Assembly: GCA_002310135.1 (NCBI GenBank)
Contig: DBYK01000003.1
Location: 186,001 to 250,000 of the forward strand
Source: Caryophanales bacterium UBA1188
GTDB lineage: Bacteria > Bacillota_I > Bacilli_A > Izemoplasmatales > UBA1188
Direction of reading: 5' to 3'
Length of the DNA: 64,000 nt
Positions 19,601 to 25,866 of this stretch are shown here, piece after piece. Numbering within the stretch: position 1 is the first letter of the stretch; the number at the start of each line of letters is the position of its first letter. Position numbers and translations under genes: made by a program. Under the pieces are notes generated by a model. It was not told where the DNA came from and made no database searches. It worked only from the letters and a program-made list of their open reading frames with translations.

Positions 19601-19918
19601 TAAACAGAAGAATTTTTCATGCTTTTCTGAATAAAATTCTAGACATACATGACCAGATAAATCGTAATCTCTTAAATATTCTTGATCTAGTGAACCAAGT
19701 TTACATTTAACATATCCTCTTAAATCTCTTTTACCTTTATCATTGGCAGCTAGGTTAAAGTTTTGGTCTCCTGCAGTTAATACGAAACTGATGGCATCAA
19801 GGATAGTGGACTTACCTGATGCATTGATACCAGTCATTAGGATATTTCCTTTAACATTTATAGTTTCATTTTCAAAATAGTGCCAATTGATGAGTCTAAT
19901 CTTAGTTAACTGTTTCAT
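16688..19918 (-). CDS. jetC: JetC/MukB-like SMC ATPase
   Basis: 1076 residues with an SMC layout. Walker A GINASGKST lies at about 30-38, followed by two long coiled-coil arms (about 230-440 and 620-900) around a hinge region (about 470-600, with SSWQDTIEDFLGNQRF). The ABC signature KSGGETQ is near 975-981 and Walker B LIIFDEVFDKMD near 1010-1021. This is the JetC subunit of Wadjet/MksBEF complexes, which extrude DNA loops. It overlaps jetB by 17 bases with its own AAGGAG site. In Wadjet, a JetD nuclease cleaves small circular DNA; no jetD follows here. A chromosome-organising MksB role is the alternative. Confidence 0.85.
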   Translation of the reverse strand: MKQLTKIRLINWHYFENETINVKGNILMTGINASGKSTILDAISFVLTAGDQNFNLAANDKGKRDLRGYVKCKLGSLDQEYLRDYDLSGHVCLEFYSEKHEKFFCLGAVIDVIGNVQPPKVTFYIIDGPMKDEYFITEDYIVKNSQDFKKDKVTPYIFQTRKEAKSAFRNKMGGVSEKYFTLLPKALAFKPITDVKDYIYKHLLDEKEIDVKNIKESIRSYKEFETILKATKAKIEELDKISSSYYTIKELKENQDFYNYLLTDLTRSDNKLKIEQKTKLASKADSELDAISEKIEKIKKDIEREDEKSKEMYASLSQDKDFRASELYDKDIKRAENDLKYLQEKRREFERKTLEFKEDINSLSLQDKKFAQELSKVNLSIDTIDNVIDAQNKFKNIQDVVEKKKDQLIKEETSLNIKKTDTLNKIQDVYKSLSLLSKNDIPYREEIVELRRQMEEHLKNLYGEQISVHILAEIIEVKDSSWQDTIEDFLGNQRFTLIVEPKYYNDCLDCYNNFKSKKIYGINLLNTKKIQDFDRYQPNSLASIIETENKDARCYINYLAGSLIMVSDVHDLDKYSQSITKSGMLYRGFVTRYLNPNTEKPFIGRSAKEKQSEKYNKLGEVLKQEFQNISNELSRIKEIKDLVQSLNINYLIELLKNLKDEINTKIELEELKEKKKNLVLTSVNELRKEYENVLEGIRILEQRKSTEQISLGSKKQAIEQINNDIIALLNENKEIDFKLKAIEDEHLDYKERAEKLFNDEIEKGRSFRDIQTSYTKEITDALDSIKSLERGLVMVQTNYITKYNRPFSPGYEFMKQFLDEQDKLVKSELVKYEAKVRESREDAEKLFKEDFLSKLRSYILEAQDEISKINETLDKISFGPDKYQFIFPKSKEFGAIYDMIVSDISTNLGYSIFDEEFERKYNQELDELFNNLSQDEENSQGNLNKYTDYRTYMDYDIKIISGSDVFYFSNISKEKSGGETQIPFYVAILASFVRLFDKAQKSGLDDSIGLIIFDEVFDKMDNNRIKAMMEFISHLSVQIIFACPPQKMEALSPLTETTIVVFRKDKQAATFVTSEK

Positions 19919-20507
19919 CTATCTCATCTCCTTTCCCATTTTCTAATTGAATAATGTAGTTATAACATTCTTGAATGTTCATAACTGGAATTAAAAGAGT
20001 AATTGTTGAGAATATTAAGAGCTTTGTTGAAGACATCTGCATATCTCCAAGATTATCTATGATATTGTATTTTTTAAATAATCTAAGTGCACTTAATAGT
20101 TCAGTTTTAAATATCTTTCTCTTGAAACCAAAGGATTGGTACTTGTTGTGTATTTCATCAATTGTAATCTGAACAGTATTATTTAGGGTTGTATTGATTA
20201 ATTTTTCTTGATATAGAATTCTTAAGATAAGAATTATATAAGTTTCTTCTTTTTTGAGTTTAAGGCTGCCTTGTGAATAGTTGTTTTTAAGTTGAATGCA
20301 GCCAAGTTCATTGTTAATTATAACTTCATCCCCTAAGATAGCGAAGAATTCATCAAAGAATTGTTTATAGTTTACAACGAAATAATATTGTTTTGTGTTG
20401 TCTTTTTTATCTCTAGACAAATAGTTACATGAGAGAAGTTGATTACATATTTTTTGGAATGTTTCTTGTACATCCCTTGGTTGAGCGGATAATTGTTCTA
20501 ATAACAT
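19902..20507 (-). CDS. jetB: JetB/MukE-like winged-helix subunit (DUF4194)
   Basis: 201 residues, the usual size of DUF4194 (JetB/MksE) proteins. No membrane segment is seen. The predicted fold is mostly helical with winged-helix-like parts; segments such as YFVVNYKQFFDEFFAILGDE and LILRILYQEKLI agree with the family. In the complex it bridges the JetA kleisin and DNA. The start follows AAAGGAG, three bases after jetA, and the 3' end overlaps jetC. The assignment rests largely on the A-B-C gene order and sizes. Confidence 0.75.
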   Translation of the reverse strand: MLLEQLSAQPRDVQETFQKICNQLLSCNYLSRDKKDNTKQYYFVVNYKQFFDEFFAILGDEVIINNELGCIQLKNNYSQGSLKLKKEETYIILILRILYQEKLINTTLNNTVQITIDEIHNKYQSFGFKRKIFKTELLSALRLFKKYNIIDNLGDMQMSSTKLLIFSTITLLIPVMNIQECYNYIIQLENGKGDEIDETVN

Positions 20508-20510
20508 TTT

Positions 20511-21929
20511 TTATCTCCTTTCAATAGCGAAATTCTTGATATAGAAATTGTTTGTTTCTATATAGTTTTCTTTTTCTAAAATAGTATATTCATTAAAGCC
20601 TGATGCATAAATTACTATGTACAGTAATTTTAAGATGTCATCTCTTGTCGCATCCATTTTAACGAAATCACCTACTTCTTTAAATGAACCAGGTTCTATC
20701 ATTCCATCTAGTACCATTTGAATATCTTCTTCTGAATATGTAGCTTTAAATGATTCTAAGAATGATTCTCTTAATGATGATAAATCTATCCTTTCTTTAG
20801 TTAATGCATTTATCTCTTGTTTCTTGTATGTTCCTCTTGGAACACTGAGTGATGATTGATTAATGCTCTTGTAGACATTTAGATCAAATAACATCTTGAT
20901 ATCATTAAATCCACTATCACTTTGGCCTTTCTTAACTTTTTCTGTGTAATGTTTAATTATAAAGTTAAGTATTCCTGCAACATCTGTCGCATCATTTAAG
21001 AGATATTTAACTTTAGCGAGAGTTTGGGATACATAATCTCTATTCTTCTTATCGATTTCATCCATAATCGAATCTAGAGAATTATAGATATCTATACAGT
21101 CATTGATTTGCTTATTAGCTTTAAACTGAGCAAGTGTTGCATCATTTCCAGATATAAACAAATAGTCATTGGCGATAATTGCCATAATATCTCCATTTTC
21201 CTGCATCGCTTCTAACTTATGGATAATATCGAGTTTATATTTGTTGATGTTATCAAAAGTTTTGAGTCTAAAGTATGCATTATCCATGACTTCTTCTTTG
21301 TACTGTGCTAAGAGCTCAACTAATTCTTTGATGTTTTCTTTTTTATCTATCAGTTGAATAAATTCTCTTAACTTATGATCTACTTTTCTTATCTCTCTTA
21401 CAAAGTTGATGGTATTTTTGTACACTTGGCTTAAGAGAAGACCATAGTCAAATGTTTTTGAATTAAGCAAAGAATAAATTGTAAAGATATAACCCTTAAA
21501 TGCTTTTTCTTGTGAATCAAGAGTGAAGTTATCATTGAAAAGGGAATATTCTGAATCTTTCTTAATTTCTATTAATGCAAGTATGATGCTTATCGCATAA
21601 TCATTAAAATTTAGTATCTCCAGATAATCATTTGTGACATCTATTATAATCCAACCTGTTTTCTCAAGACGTCTTAGGAAATAGTTGGCTAGTTCACGAT
21701 AACTTGGAATTTCTTCTTCCTCATCTTCCAAAGAGAATTCTAAAAAACCTACTTGGCTTTCTTCAAGTAATTCACAAATTATGTCCCTAGCTTCATCCTT
21801 AGGCATACCAAGAATTGAACCAGTTTCATATTTCTCATATACACGAATCAAAGCTTCAATGTATAGAGATTTATGCTTAGATTGAAATAGATTAAAAAAA
21901 TTCTCTGGAAGTATTTTATTGAAATCCAT
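20511..21929 (-). CDS. jetA: JetA/MukF-like kleisin subunit
   Basis: 472 residues, mostly helical, with no signal peptide or membrane span. The N-terminal ~100 residues look like a winged helix (LYIEALIRVYEKYETG, SYRELANYFLRRLEKTGWI). A long helical middle and a short C-terminal domain follow, matching the Firmicutes JetA-family/DUF5716 layout. It should act as the kleisin that closes the JetC ring. It is the first gene of the operon, behind a TTGAAT-17-TATAAT promoter and an AAAGGAGTG site. I assign it from size, order and the flanking jetB and jetC more than from a unique motif. Confidence 0.75.
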   Translation of the reverse strand: MDFNKILPENFFNLFQSKHKSLYIEALIRVYEKYETGSILGMPKDEARDIICELLEESQVGFLEFSLEDEEEEIPSYRELANYFLRRLEKTGWIIIDVTNDYLEILNFNDYAISIILALIEIKKDSEYSLFNDNFTLDSQEKAFKGYIFTIYSLLNSKTFDYGLLLSQVYKNTINFVREIRKVDHKLREFIQLIDKKENIKELVELLAQYKEEVMDNAYFRLKTFDNINKYKLDIIHKLEAMQENGDIMAIIANDYLFISGNDATLAQFKANKQINDCIDIYNSLDSIMDEIDKKNRDYVSQTLAKVKYLLNDATDVAGILNFIIKHYTEKVKKGQSDSGFNDIKMLFDLNVYKSINQSSLSVPRGTYKKQEINALTKERIDLSSLRESFLESFKATYSEEDIQMVLDGMIEPGSFKEVGDFVKMDATRDDILKLLYIVIYASGFNEYTILEKENYIETNNFYIKNFAIERR

Positions 21930-21970
21930 AAAAACACTCCTTTTTTTAATTATTTAAACTAAACAATTAT

Positions 21971-21999
21971 ATTATAAATTATAATAAAAATAAATTCAA
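21971..21999 (-). promoter_or_regulatory. Promoter of jetABC
   Basis: Minus-strand TTGAAT (21994-21999), 17-base spacer and TATAAT (21971-21976), about 40 bases upstream of jetA. Confidence 0.75.
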
Positions 22000-22026
22000 C
22001 ATATTTTTATATATTTTTTAATATTT

Positions 22027-22052
22027 TTAATTTTTTATTATTAAAAAATTAA
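22027..22052. repeat. AT-only inverted repeat upstream of jetABC
   Basis: Arms at 22027-22037 and 22042-22052 pair perfectly over 11 A/T bases around a 4-base loop. They sit in an almost pure AT tract (about 21990-22075) behind the jet promoter. It could be an UP-like element, a melting-prone site or simply composition. Confidence 0.5.
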
Positions 22053-22088
22053 ATTTTAAAATATTTGACACTTCTTTTCAAACATTAA

Positions 22089-22112
22089 AAAAGGCCGATT
22101 TCTCAGCCTTTT
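22089..22112 (-). terminator. Terminator of the FNT-family gene
   Basis: Stem AAAAGGC / GCCTTTT with a 10-base loop, followed on the minus strand by a T-run. It separates the gene from jetABC. Confidence 0.75.
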
Positions 22113-22124
22113 AGACATTTTAAT

Positions 22125-22742
22125 CTATTCTTGTTTCTCTTCTTTGATTGTTAGTTTGAATATTAAATGTAGTGTTATAGCGCCTATTGAGTTCCCCAAG
22201 ATATAAAAAACAAAGGCTAGAAATGCGAAATATGTGAATGATTGATAACCAGTAATGTAATAGAATAAATTGGCTATACAGTGTTCGAAACCTGCTAAGA
22301 TAAACACCATAATTGAAAGTACTGTAGTAAATAAATTCTTCGATTTCTTATATAATAGAACTGCAAGTTCTATCATTACACCACACATTATTGAATCGAA
22401 TAATATTTGGTACCACTCTTTACTTAATTTAGATGCTACTACTTCTGCTGACTTAATTACTAGGTCTCCATTTAGAAGCCCCACTAAAGCTATGAGGCCA
22501 ATTCCTACAAAATTAAATAGTAAAGTTATTAATAAATTTATTATACATTTTGAATTTAGTTCAATAGATCCAATCTTTCCTGTAAATAGGTTAGCTTCAA
22601 GTAAAAACACAGAAATTAAACCTAAAGAGAATAAACATGATCCGATGACTTTATAGCCTAAGTTCAACATAATTATATAGATGTATGAACCAATTCCTAT
22701 TAAAATACCCGCTAAAATTGATTTAAAAATATTATTTTTCAT
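22125..22742 (-). CDS. Formate/nitrite transporter (FNT) family channel
   Basis: 205 residues from the ATG at 22742, chosen because GAGGG lies just upstream; the 22766 start has none. Six hydrophobic spans are apparent, with the FNT landmarks SILAGILIGIGSY near the N-terminus, EANLFTGKI and the central-His motif GFEHCIANLFYY. FNT pentamers conduct formate, nitrite, hydrosulfide or lactate; the specificity cannot be read here. It is slightly shorter than typical FocA. The promoter is an extended -10 (TGCTATAAT). Monocistronic, and divergent from the RT locus. Confidence 0.88.
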   Translation of the reverse strand: MKNNIFKSILAGILIGIGSYIYIIMLNLGYKVIGSCLFSLGLISVFLLEANLFTGKIGSIELNSKCIINLLITLLFNFVGIGLIALVGLLNGDLVIKSAEVVASKLSKEWYQILFDSIMCGVMIELAVLLYKKSKNLFTTVLSIMVFILAGFEHCIANLFYYITGYQSFTYFAFLAFVFYILGNSIGAITLHLIFKLTIKEEKQE

Positions 22743-22780
22743 ATAACCCTCTATTTCAAAAAGCAATATTTTTACACACT

Positions 22781-22789
22781 ATTATAGCA
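22781..22789 (-). promoter_or_regulatory. Extended -10 promoter of the FNT gene
   Basis: TGCTATAAT on the minus strand, about 40 bases before the start codon. There is no good -35, as expected for an extended -10 promoter. Confidence 0.6.
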
Positions 22790-22852
22790 CATATAAACTA
22801 AAGAGTAATTATTATTCAAATCTTTCATTTTTTATTTTTTTTAGTTATAGTA

Positions 22853-22858
22853 TATAAT
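22853..22858 (+). promoter_or_regulatory. -10 box of the structured RNA / RT transcript
   Basis: TATAAT lies 7 bases before position 22865-22866, so the predicted transcript starts at the first base of the 9-bp closing helix of the RNA described next. The -35 region (T-rich, about 22825-22835) is weak. Confidence 0.65.
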
Positions 22859-22865
22859 AATAACT

Positions 22866-22996
22866 AGGAGAAGATGTCAATTATATTGACGCCTATAACT
22901 GGATGAAGCATATTATACAAAATGGTTTTGTAGGCAACCTTAATATGTATAGTCTTGTCTTTATCGTTACACGATAATCAATTTATTTCTTCTCCT
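22866..22996 (+). ncRNA. Structured RNA associated with the reverse transcriptase (candidate template/effector RNA)
   Basis: A 9-bp perfect outer helix pairs AGGAGAAGA (22866-22874) with TCTTCTCCT (22988-22996). Inside it are three hairpins. H1 is GTCAA / TTGAC (22876-22890, loop TTATA). H2 is a double-stack: CATATTA / TAATATG (22909-22915 with 22941-22947) continuing into TACAAAA / TTTTGTA (22916-22932, loop TGG), with a GGCAACCT bulge. H3 is TTATCG / CGATAA (22961-22977, loop TTACA). The predicted transcription start coincides with the outer helix. Upstream structured RNAs accompany several reverse transcriptases (retrons, DRT2, DRT9). The helices are read directly; the RNA's function is inference. 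The 3' part overlaps the longest possible RT frame. Confidence 0.65.
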
Positions 22997-24214
22997 TTTC
23001 TTTTAAGTATTGTGCTAGAAAAATTAACGTCTTATGATAGTTGGTTAAAATACTATCAATATAAAAACAATAATAAATTTGTGAAAGAATGCGAGAAAAA
23101 CGCACTTTTTAATTTCATAAATAATCAAGAATATTATGAAATATCTAAAAAAATAGTTGATGGTTCATATGTTTTTTCTCATCCAACAAAACATATTATA
23201 AACAAACATTCATCAAACAAAAAAAGAATTGTATATAGTTTTAAAGAGGATGAGATGATGATATTAAAATATATCTCATATCTTCTTTATAAATACGACT
23301 ATTTATTCGAAAATAATTTGTATTCTTTTAGGAAAAATATAAGTATCAAAGATGCGATAAATAGTCTAAGAAGAATAAAGAATTTATCTAAGATGTATGG
23401 CTTTAAACTAGATATTTCTAATTATTTCAATAGTATAGATCCAAATATTTTATTAGATAATTTAAGAAAAGACACTGATGTGGATTTCTATTTATTTTCA
23501 AAGAAGATTCTTCTAGATGAATATGTGATAGATAATGATAAATTAATAAGCGAGAAAAAAGGAGTTCTTGCGGGAAGTCCTATTTCTTCTTTTTACGCAA
23601 ATTACTATATAAGAGAAATTGATTCATATTTTAAGAATGAGAAAGTGTTCTATATTAGATACGCAGATGACATCATCATTTTTTCAAATACTAAAGAAGA
23701 ACTTGATATATATTCAAATAAGCTTATTGAGTTATTAAAGAAATATAAACTCAGTGTCAATGAAGATAAAGTTAAATATTTTATGCCAAATGATAATATA
23801 GAATTTTTAGGATTTGAGTTTATGAAAAATGATATCAATCTCACTAATCACACTATCTTAAAAATGAAAAGTAAGATTAAAAGAAGCGCTAGAAGTTATA
23901 GAAGATGGATTAAAAGAAAAAATCTTTATCCAATTGTCGCTTTAAAGAGTATGATAAAGAAATACAATCATAAATTTTTTGGAAGTGATAATAATGAATT
24001 GTCTTGGAAATATTGGTTCTTCCCTGTGATAACTAAACATGATAAACTCAATGAAATAGATAAATATCTTCAAGATAATTTAAGATTTGTCTACACTGGA
24101 AAGCACAACAAAAGAAACCTAGAAAAGGTTCCATATTCTGTGCTTAAAAAATTAGGTTATAAAACCTTAGTAAATGAATATTATTTATTTCTTGATATGA
24201 TAAACAAGGTGTAA
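22955..24214 (+). CDS. Reverse transcriptase of unassigned (non-retron) type
   Basis: 419 residues if read from the TTG at 22955. The RNA above covers that start and no ribosome site is seen, so an in-frame GTG at 23012 (400 residues) is equally likely. Fingers and palm are clear: KRIVYSF at 90-96, motif A KLDISNYFNSID (151-162), motif B GVLAGSPISSFYAN (203-216), motif C YIRYADDIIIFS (233-244), motif D LSVNEDK (266-272) and FLGFEF (284-289). A basic stretch (305-322) and an unassigned C-terminal domain (350-410, ending near GYKTLVNEYY) follow. There is no retron NAxxH or VTG motif, no maturase or endonuclease domain, and no DGR repeats nearby. Catalytic residues are intact. It is the only plus-strand gene in this region, suggesting acquisition. 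Confidence 0.88.
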   Translation: MSLSLHDNQFISSPFLLSIVLEKLTSYDSWLKYYQYKNNNKFVKECEKNALFNFINNQEYYEISKKIVDGSYVFSHPTKHIINKHSSNKKRIVYSFKEDEMMILKYISYLLYKYDYLFENNLYSFRKNISIKDAINSLRRIKNLSKMYGFKLDISNYFNSIDPNILLDNLRKDTDVDFYLFSKKILLDEYVIDNDKLISEKKGVLAGSPISSFYANYYIREIDSYFKNEKVFYIRYADDIIIFSNTKEELDIYSNKLIELLKKYKLSVNEDKVKYFMPNDNIEFLGFEFMKNDINLTNHTILKMKSKIKRSARSYRRWIKRKNLYPIVALKSMIKKYNHKFFGSDNNELSWKYWFFPVITKHDKLNEIDKYLQDNLRFVYTGKHNKRNLEKVPYSVLKKLGYKTLVNEYYLFLDMINKV

Positions 24215-24610
24215 GAAGCCATATCCATCTCTACTTCTTTCAGGTTCATAGATAATATATAGATTATTATTATCCCATCTCACATCAGTAGAACGTCTAA
24301 ATCCCATTCTTATCATATCTTCTTCATAATTCCTAAAATCATCTAAAGAAACGTTATTGAAATCCATTGTGTATCTATCATAATCGATTTCTTTTTTTTC
24401 TTTTTCATATGTGCAATTTCCTTGGAATCTTGGGAAGAGATCATATTTAGCCGGAATTCTTGCGAGTTTTACTTCTCTTTTTCTATTCTCATTCTCAAAA
24501 TCACTATAGGAATAATCACTTTCTCTTCTTTCATAATTATCTTGTCTAGTTCCTTGAGCTTTATTGAAGAATTTTCTGATGTATTTCTTGATTGTGCTAA
24601 TAATACTCAT
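24185..24610 (-). CDS. Hypothetical protein, convergent with the RT gene
   Basis: 141 residues from the ATG at 24610, which is preceded by AGGAGG; the longer frame lacks a ribosome site. Not recognised. The N-terminal ~15 residues form a short amphipathic or weakly hydrophobic helix (MSIISTIKKYIRKFF). A charged, Arg/Tyr/Asp-rich linker (about 20-45) and a compact C-terminal domain with FRRSTDVRWDNNNLYIIYEP follow. Its 3' end overlaps the RT 3' end by 30 bases, tail to tail. Whether it is functionally linked to the RT is unknown. Confidence 0.7.
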   Translation of the reverse strand: MSIISTIKKYIRKFFNKAQGTRQDNYERRESDYSYSDFENENRKREVKLARIPAKYDLFPRFQGNCTYEKEKKEIDYDRYTMDFNNVSLDDFRNYEEDMIRMGFRRSTDVRWDNNNLYIIYEPERSRDGYGFLHLVYHIKK

Positions 24611-24671
24611 AAAATAACCTCCTAAATGTATAAGCGCCCTATGACTATAATTTAACATAAGATTTGAATAA

Positions 24672-24712
24672 ATAAAAATAAAAAAAATAAAAGTTTAATA
24701 ACCTTTATTTTC
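24672..24712 (-). terminator. Weak AT-rich terminator after dnaJ
   Basis: On the minus strand, AAATAAAGG pairs (one G-U) with CTTTTATTT around an 8-base loop, followed by a T-rich run. Stability looks low. Confidence 0.4.
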
Positions 24713-25823
24713 TTTTTCTAAAGAATGAGCCGAATCCAGTATCATTTTTTTGATTAAAGATTGAAGCTAACATTTCTTTTTGTTCTAAAGATAAGTTCTT
24801 AGGTGTTTCCACAACTAAATTGATAAATAAATCTCCTTTAACTTTAGTTCTAATATTAGGGACTCCTCTACCTTTAAGTTTTAATATAGTATCAGTTTGA
24901 GTTCCTTCTGGGATTACTAAGTTATCTTCACCATAAGGAGTTTCTATTTTCTTGTTTACTCCTAAGGCTGCCTCAGCAAAATTTATCTTTACAGTTGAAT
25001 ATAGGTTGTCACCTTTTCTTTGGAATCTAGGATCTTCTTTTACTACGAATTGAAGATATAAGTTTCCATTTGGACCACCATTATATCCTTTATCACCAAA
25101 CCCAGTAAAACGAATTTGTTGACCAGTATCGATTCCTACTGGGATTTCTACAGTTAGAGTCTTAGTAGTTTTAACTTTTCCTTCGCCTTTACATACATGA
25201 CATTTATTTTTAATATATTTACCAGTTCCAGAACAATATGAACAAGTTCTTCTTGTTTGAGTTACGCCAAATAAAGATTGCATCTGTTCGATGACGCTAC
25301 CTCTACCATTACATTTAGGACACGTTACTATATCAGAAACGCTTTCTGCACCACTCCCATTACAATGACTACATGTTTCATAGTATGGAACTGTGATAGA
25401 TGTTTTCTTACCAAATATACAATCATTTAAAGATACAGCCATTCTTTTTTGAATATCTTGACCCTGTTGTGGGCCAGATGAGCTTTCTCTTCTAGATGAT
25501 CCACCAAAGAAACTTGAGAAGATATCTCCAAGATCTTCAAAACTACTAGAAAAACCAGAAAAACCAGAAAAACCATCTCCAAATCCTTGGAAGTTTTGAC
25601 TAGGGTCAGCACTTCCATATTTATCATAATTTGATCTTTTTTGTGGATCAGAAAGACAATCATAAGCTTCCTGCACCTCTTTGAATTTTTCTTGTGCACT
25701 TGGCTCATGATTTATATCTGGATGGTACTTTTTAGCAAGTGTTCTATAGGCTTTTTTTATCTCATCTTCAGATGCACCTTTAGATACACCTAAAGTCTCA
25801 TAATAATCTTTTTTAGATGCCAT
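24705..25823 (-). CDS. dnaJ: Chaperone protein DnaJ
   Basis: 372 residues with the full type I layout. The J domain contains KKYHPDINHE. A Gly/Phe-rich linker with GFSGFSGFSS repeats follows, then four zinc-finger repeats (CSHCNGSG, CPKCNGRG, CSYCSGTG, CHVCKGEG) and the C-terminal substrate-binding domain. It delivers unfolded substrates to DnaK and stimulates its ATPase. It lies 43 bases after dnaK, with a perfect 24-base palindrome between them. Part of the hrcA-grpE-dnaK-dnaJ heat-shock operon under CIRCE control. The zinc fingers are intact and the length is normal. Confidence 0.97.
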   Translation of the reverse strand: MASKKDYYETLGVSKGASEDEIKKAYRTLAKKYHPDINHEPSAQEKFKEVQEAYDCLSDPQKRSNYDKYGSADPSQNFQGFGDGFSGFSGFSSSFEDLGDIFSSFFGGSSRRESSSGPQQGQDIQKRMAVSLNDCIFGKKTSITVPYYETCSHCNGSGAESVSDIVTCPKCNGRGSVIEQMQSLFGVTQTRRTCSYCSGTGKYIKNKCHVCKGEGKVKTTKTLTVEIPVGIDTGQQIRFTGFGDKGYNGGPNGNLYLQFVVKEDPRFQRKGDNLYSTVKINFAEAALGVNKKIETPYGEDNLVIPEGTQTDTILKLKGRGVPNIRTKVKGDLFINLVVETPKNLSLEQKEMLASIFNQKNDTGFGSFFRKRK

Positions 25824-25834
25824 ATTTACCTCTT

Positions 25835-25858
25835 AAGCCCAGTCAATTGACTGGGCTT
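25835..25858. repeat. Perfect 12+12 palindrome in the dnaK-dnaJ gap
   Basis: AAGCCCAGTCAA and its exact complement meet with no spacer. On the minus strand no T-run follows; the sequence goes straight into the dnaJ ribosome site. It is more likely an mRNA-processing, stabilising or attenuating hairpin than a full terminator. Confidence 0.7.
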
Positions 25859-25866
25859 TAATTATA

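Noticed and set aside
16688..21929. Complete four-gene Wadjet system
   Set aside because: A strong terminator follows jetC and the next genes are Fe-S related; no JetD-like frame is present on either strand.
21990..22075. Replication origin or plasmid iteron region
   Set aside because: It is merely very AT-rich with one short palindrome; no DnaA boxes or iterated repeats are seen, and the flanking genes are ordinary operons.
22874..22906. Short peptide frame starting at the ATG behind AGGAG
   Set aside because: Only ten codons, the spacing from AGGAG to ATG is too short, and both lie in the closing helix of the RNA, which explains the sequence better.
22866..24214. Retron (msr-msd plus retron RT)
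   Set aside because: The outer inverted repeat is retron-like, but the RT lacks the NAxxH and VTG motifs, there is no long msd hairpin, and no branching-G context is evident after the 5' arm.
22955..24214. Group II intron or diversity-generating retroelement
   Set aside because: No maturase X or endonuclease domain, no domain V/VI-like sequence downstream, and no template/variable repeat pair or accessory gene was found nearby.
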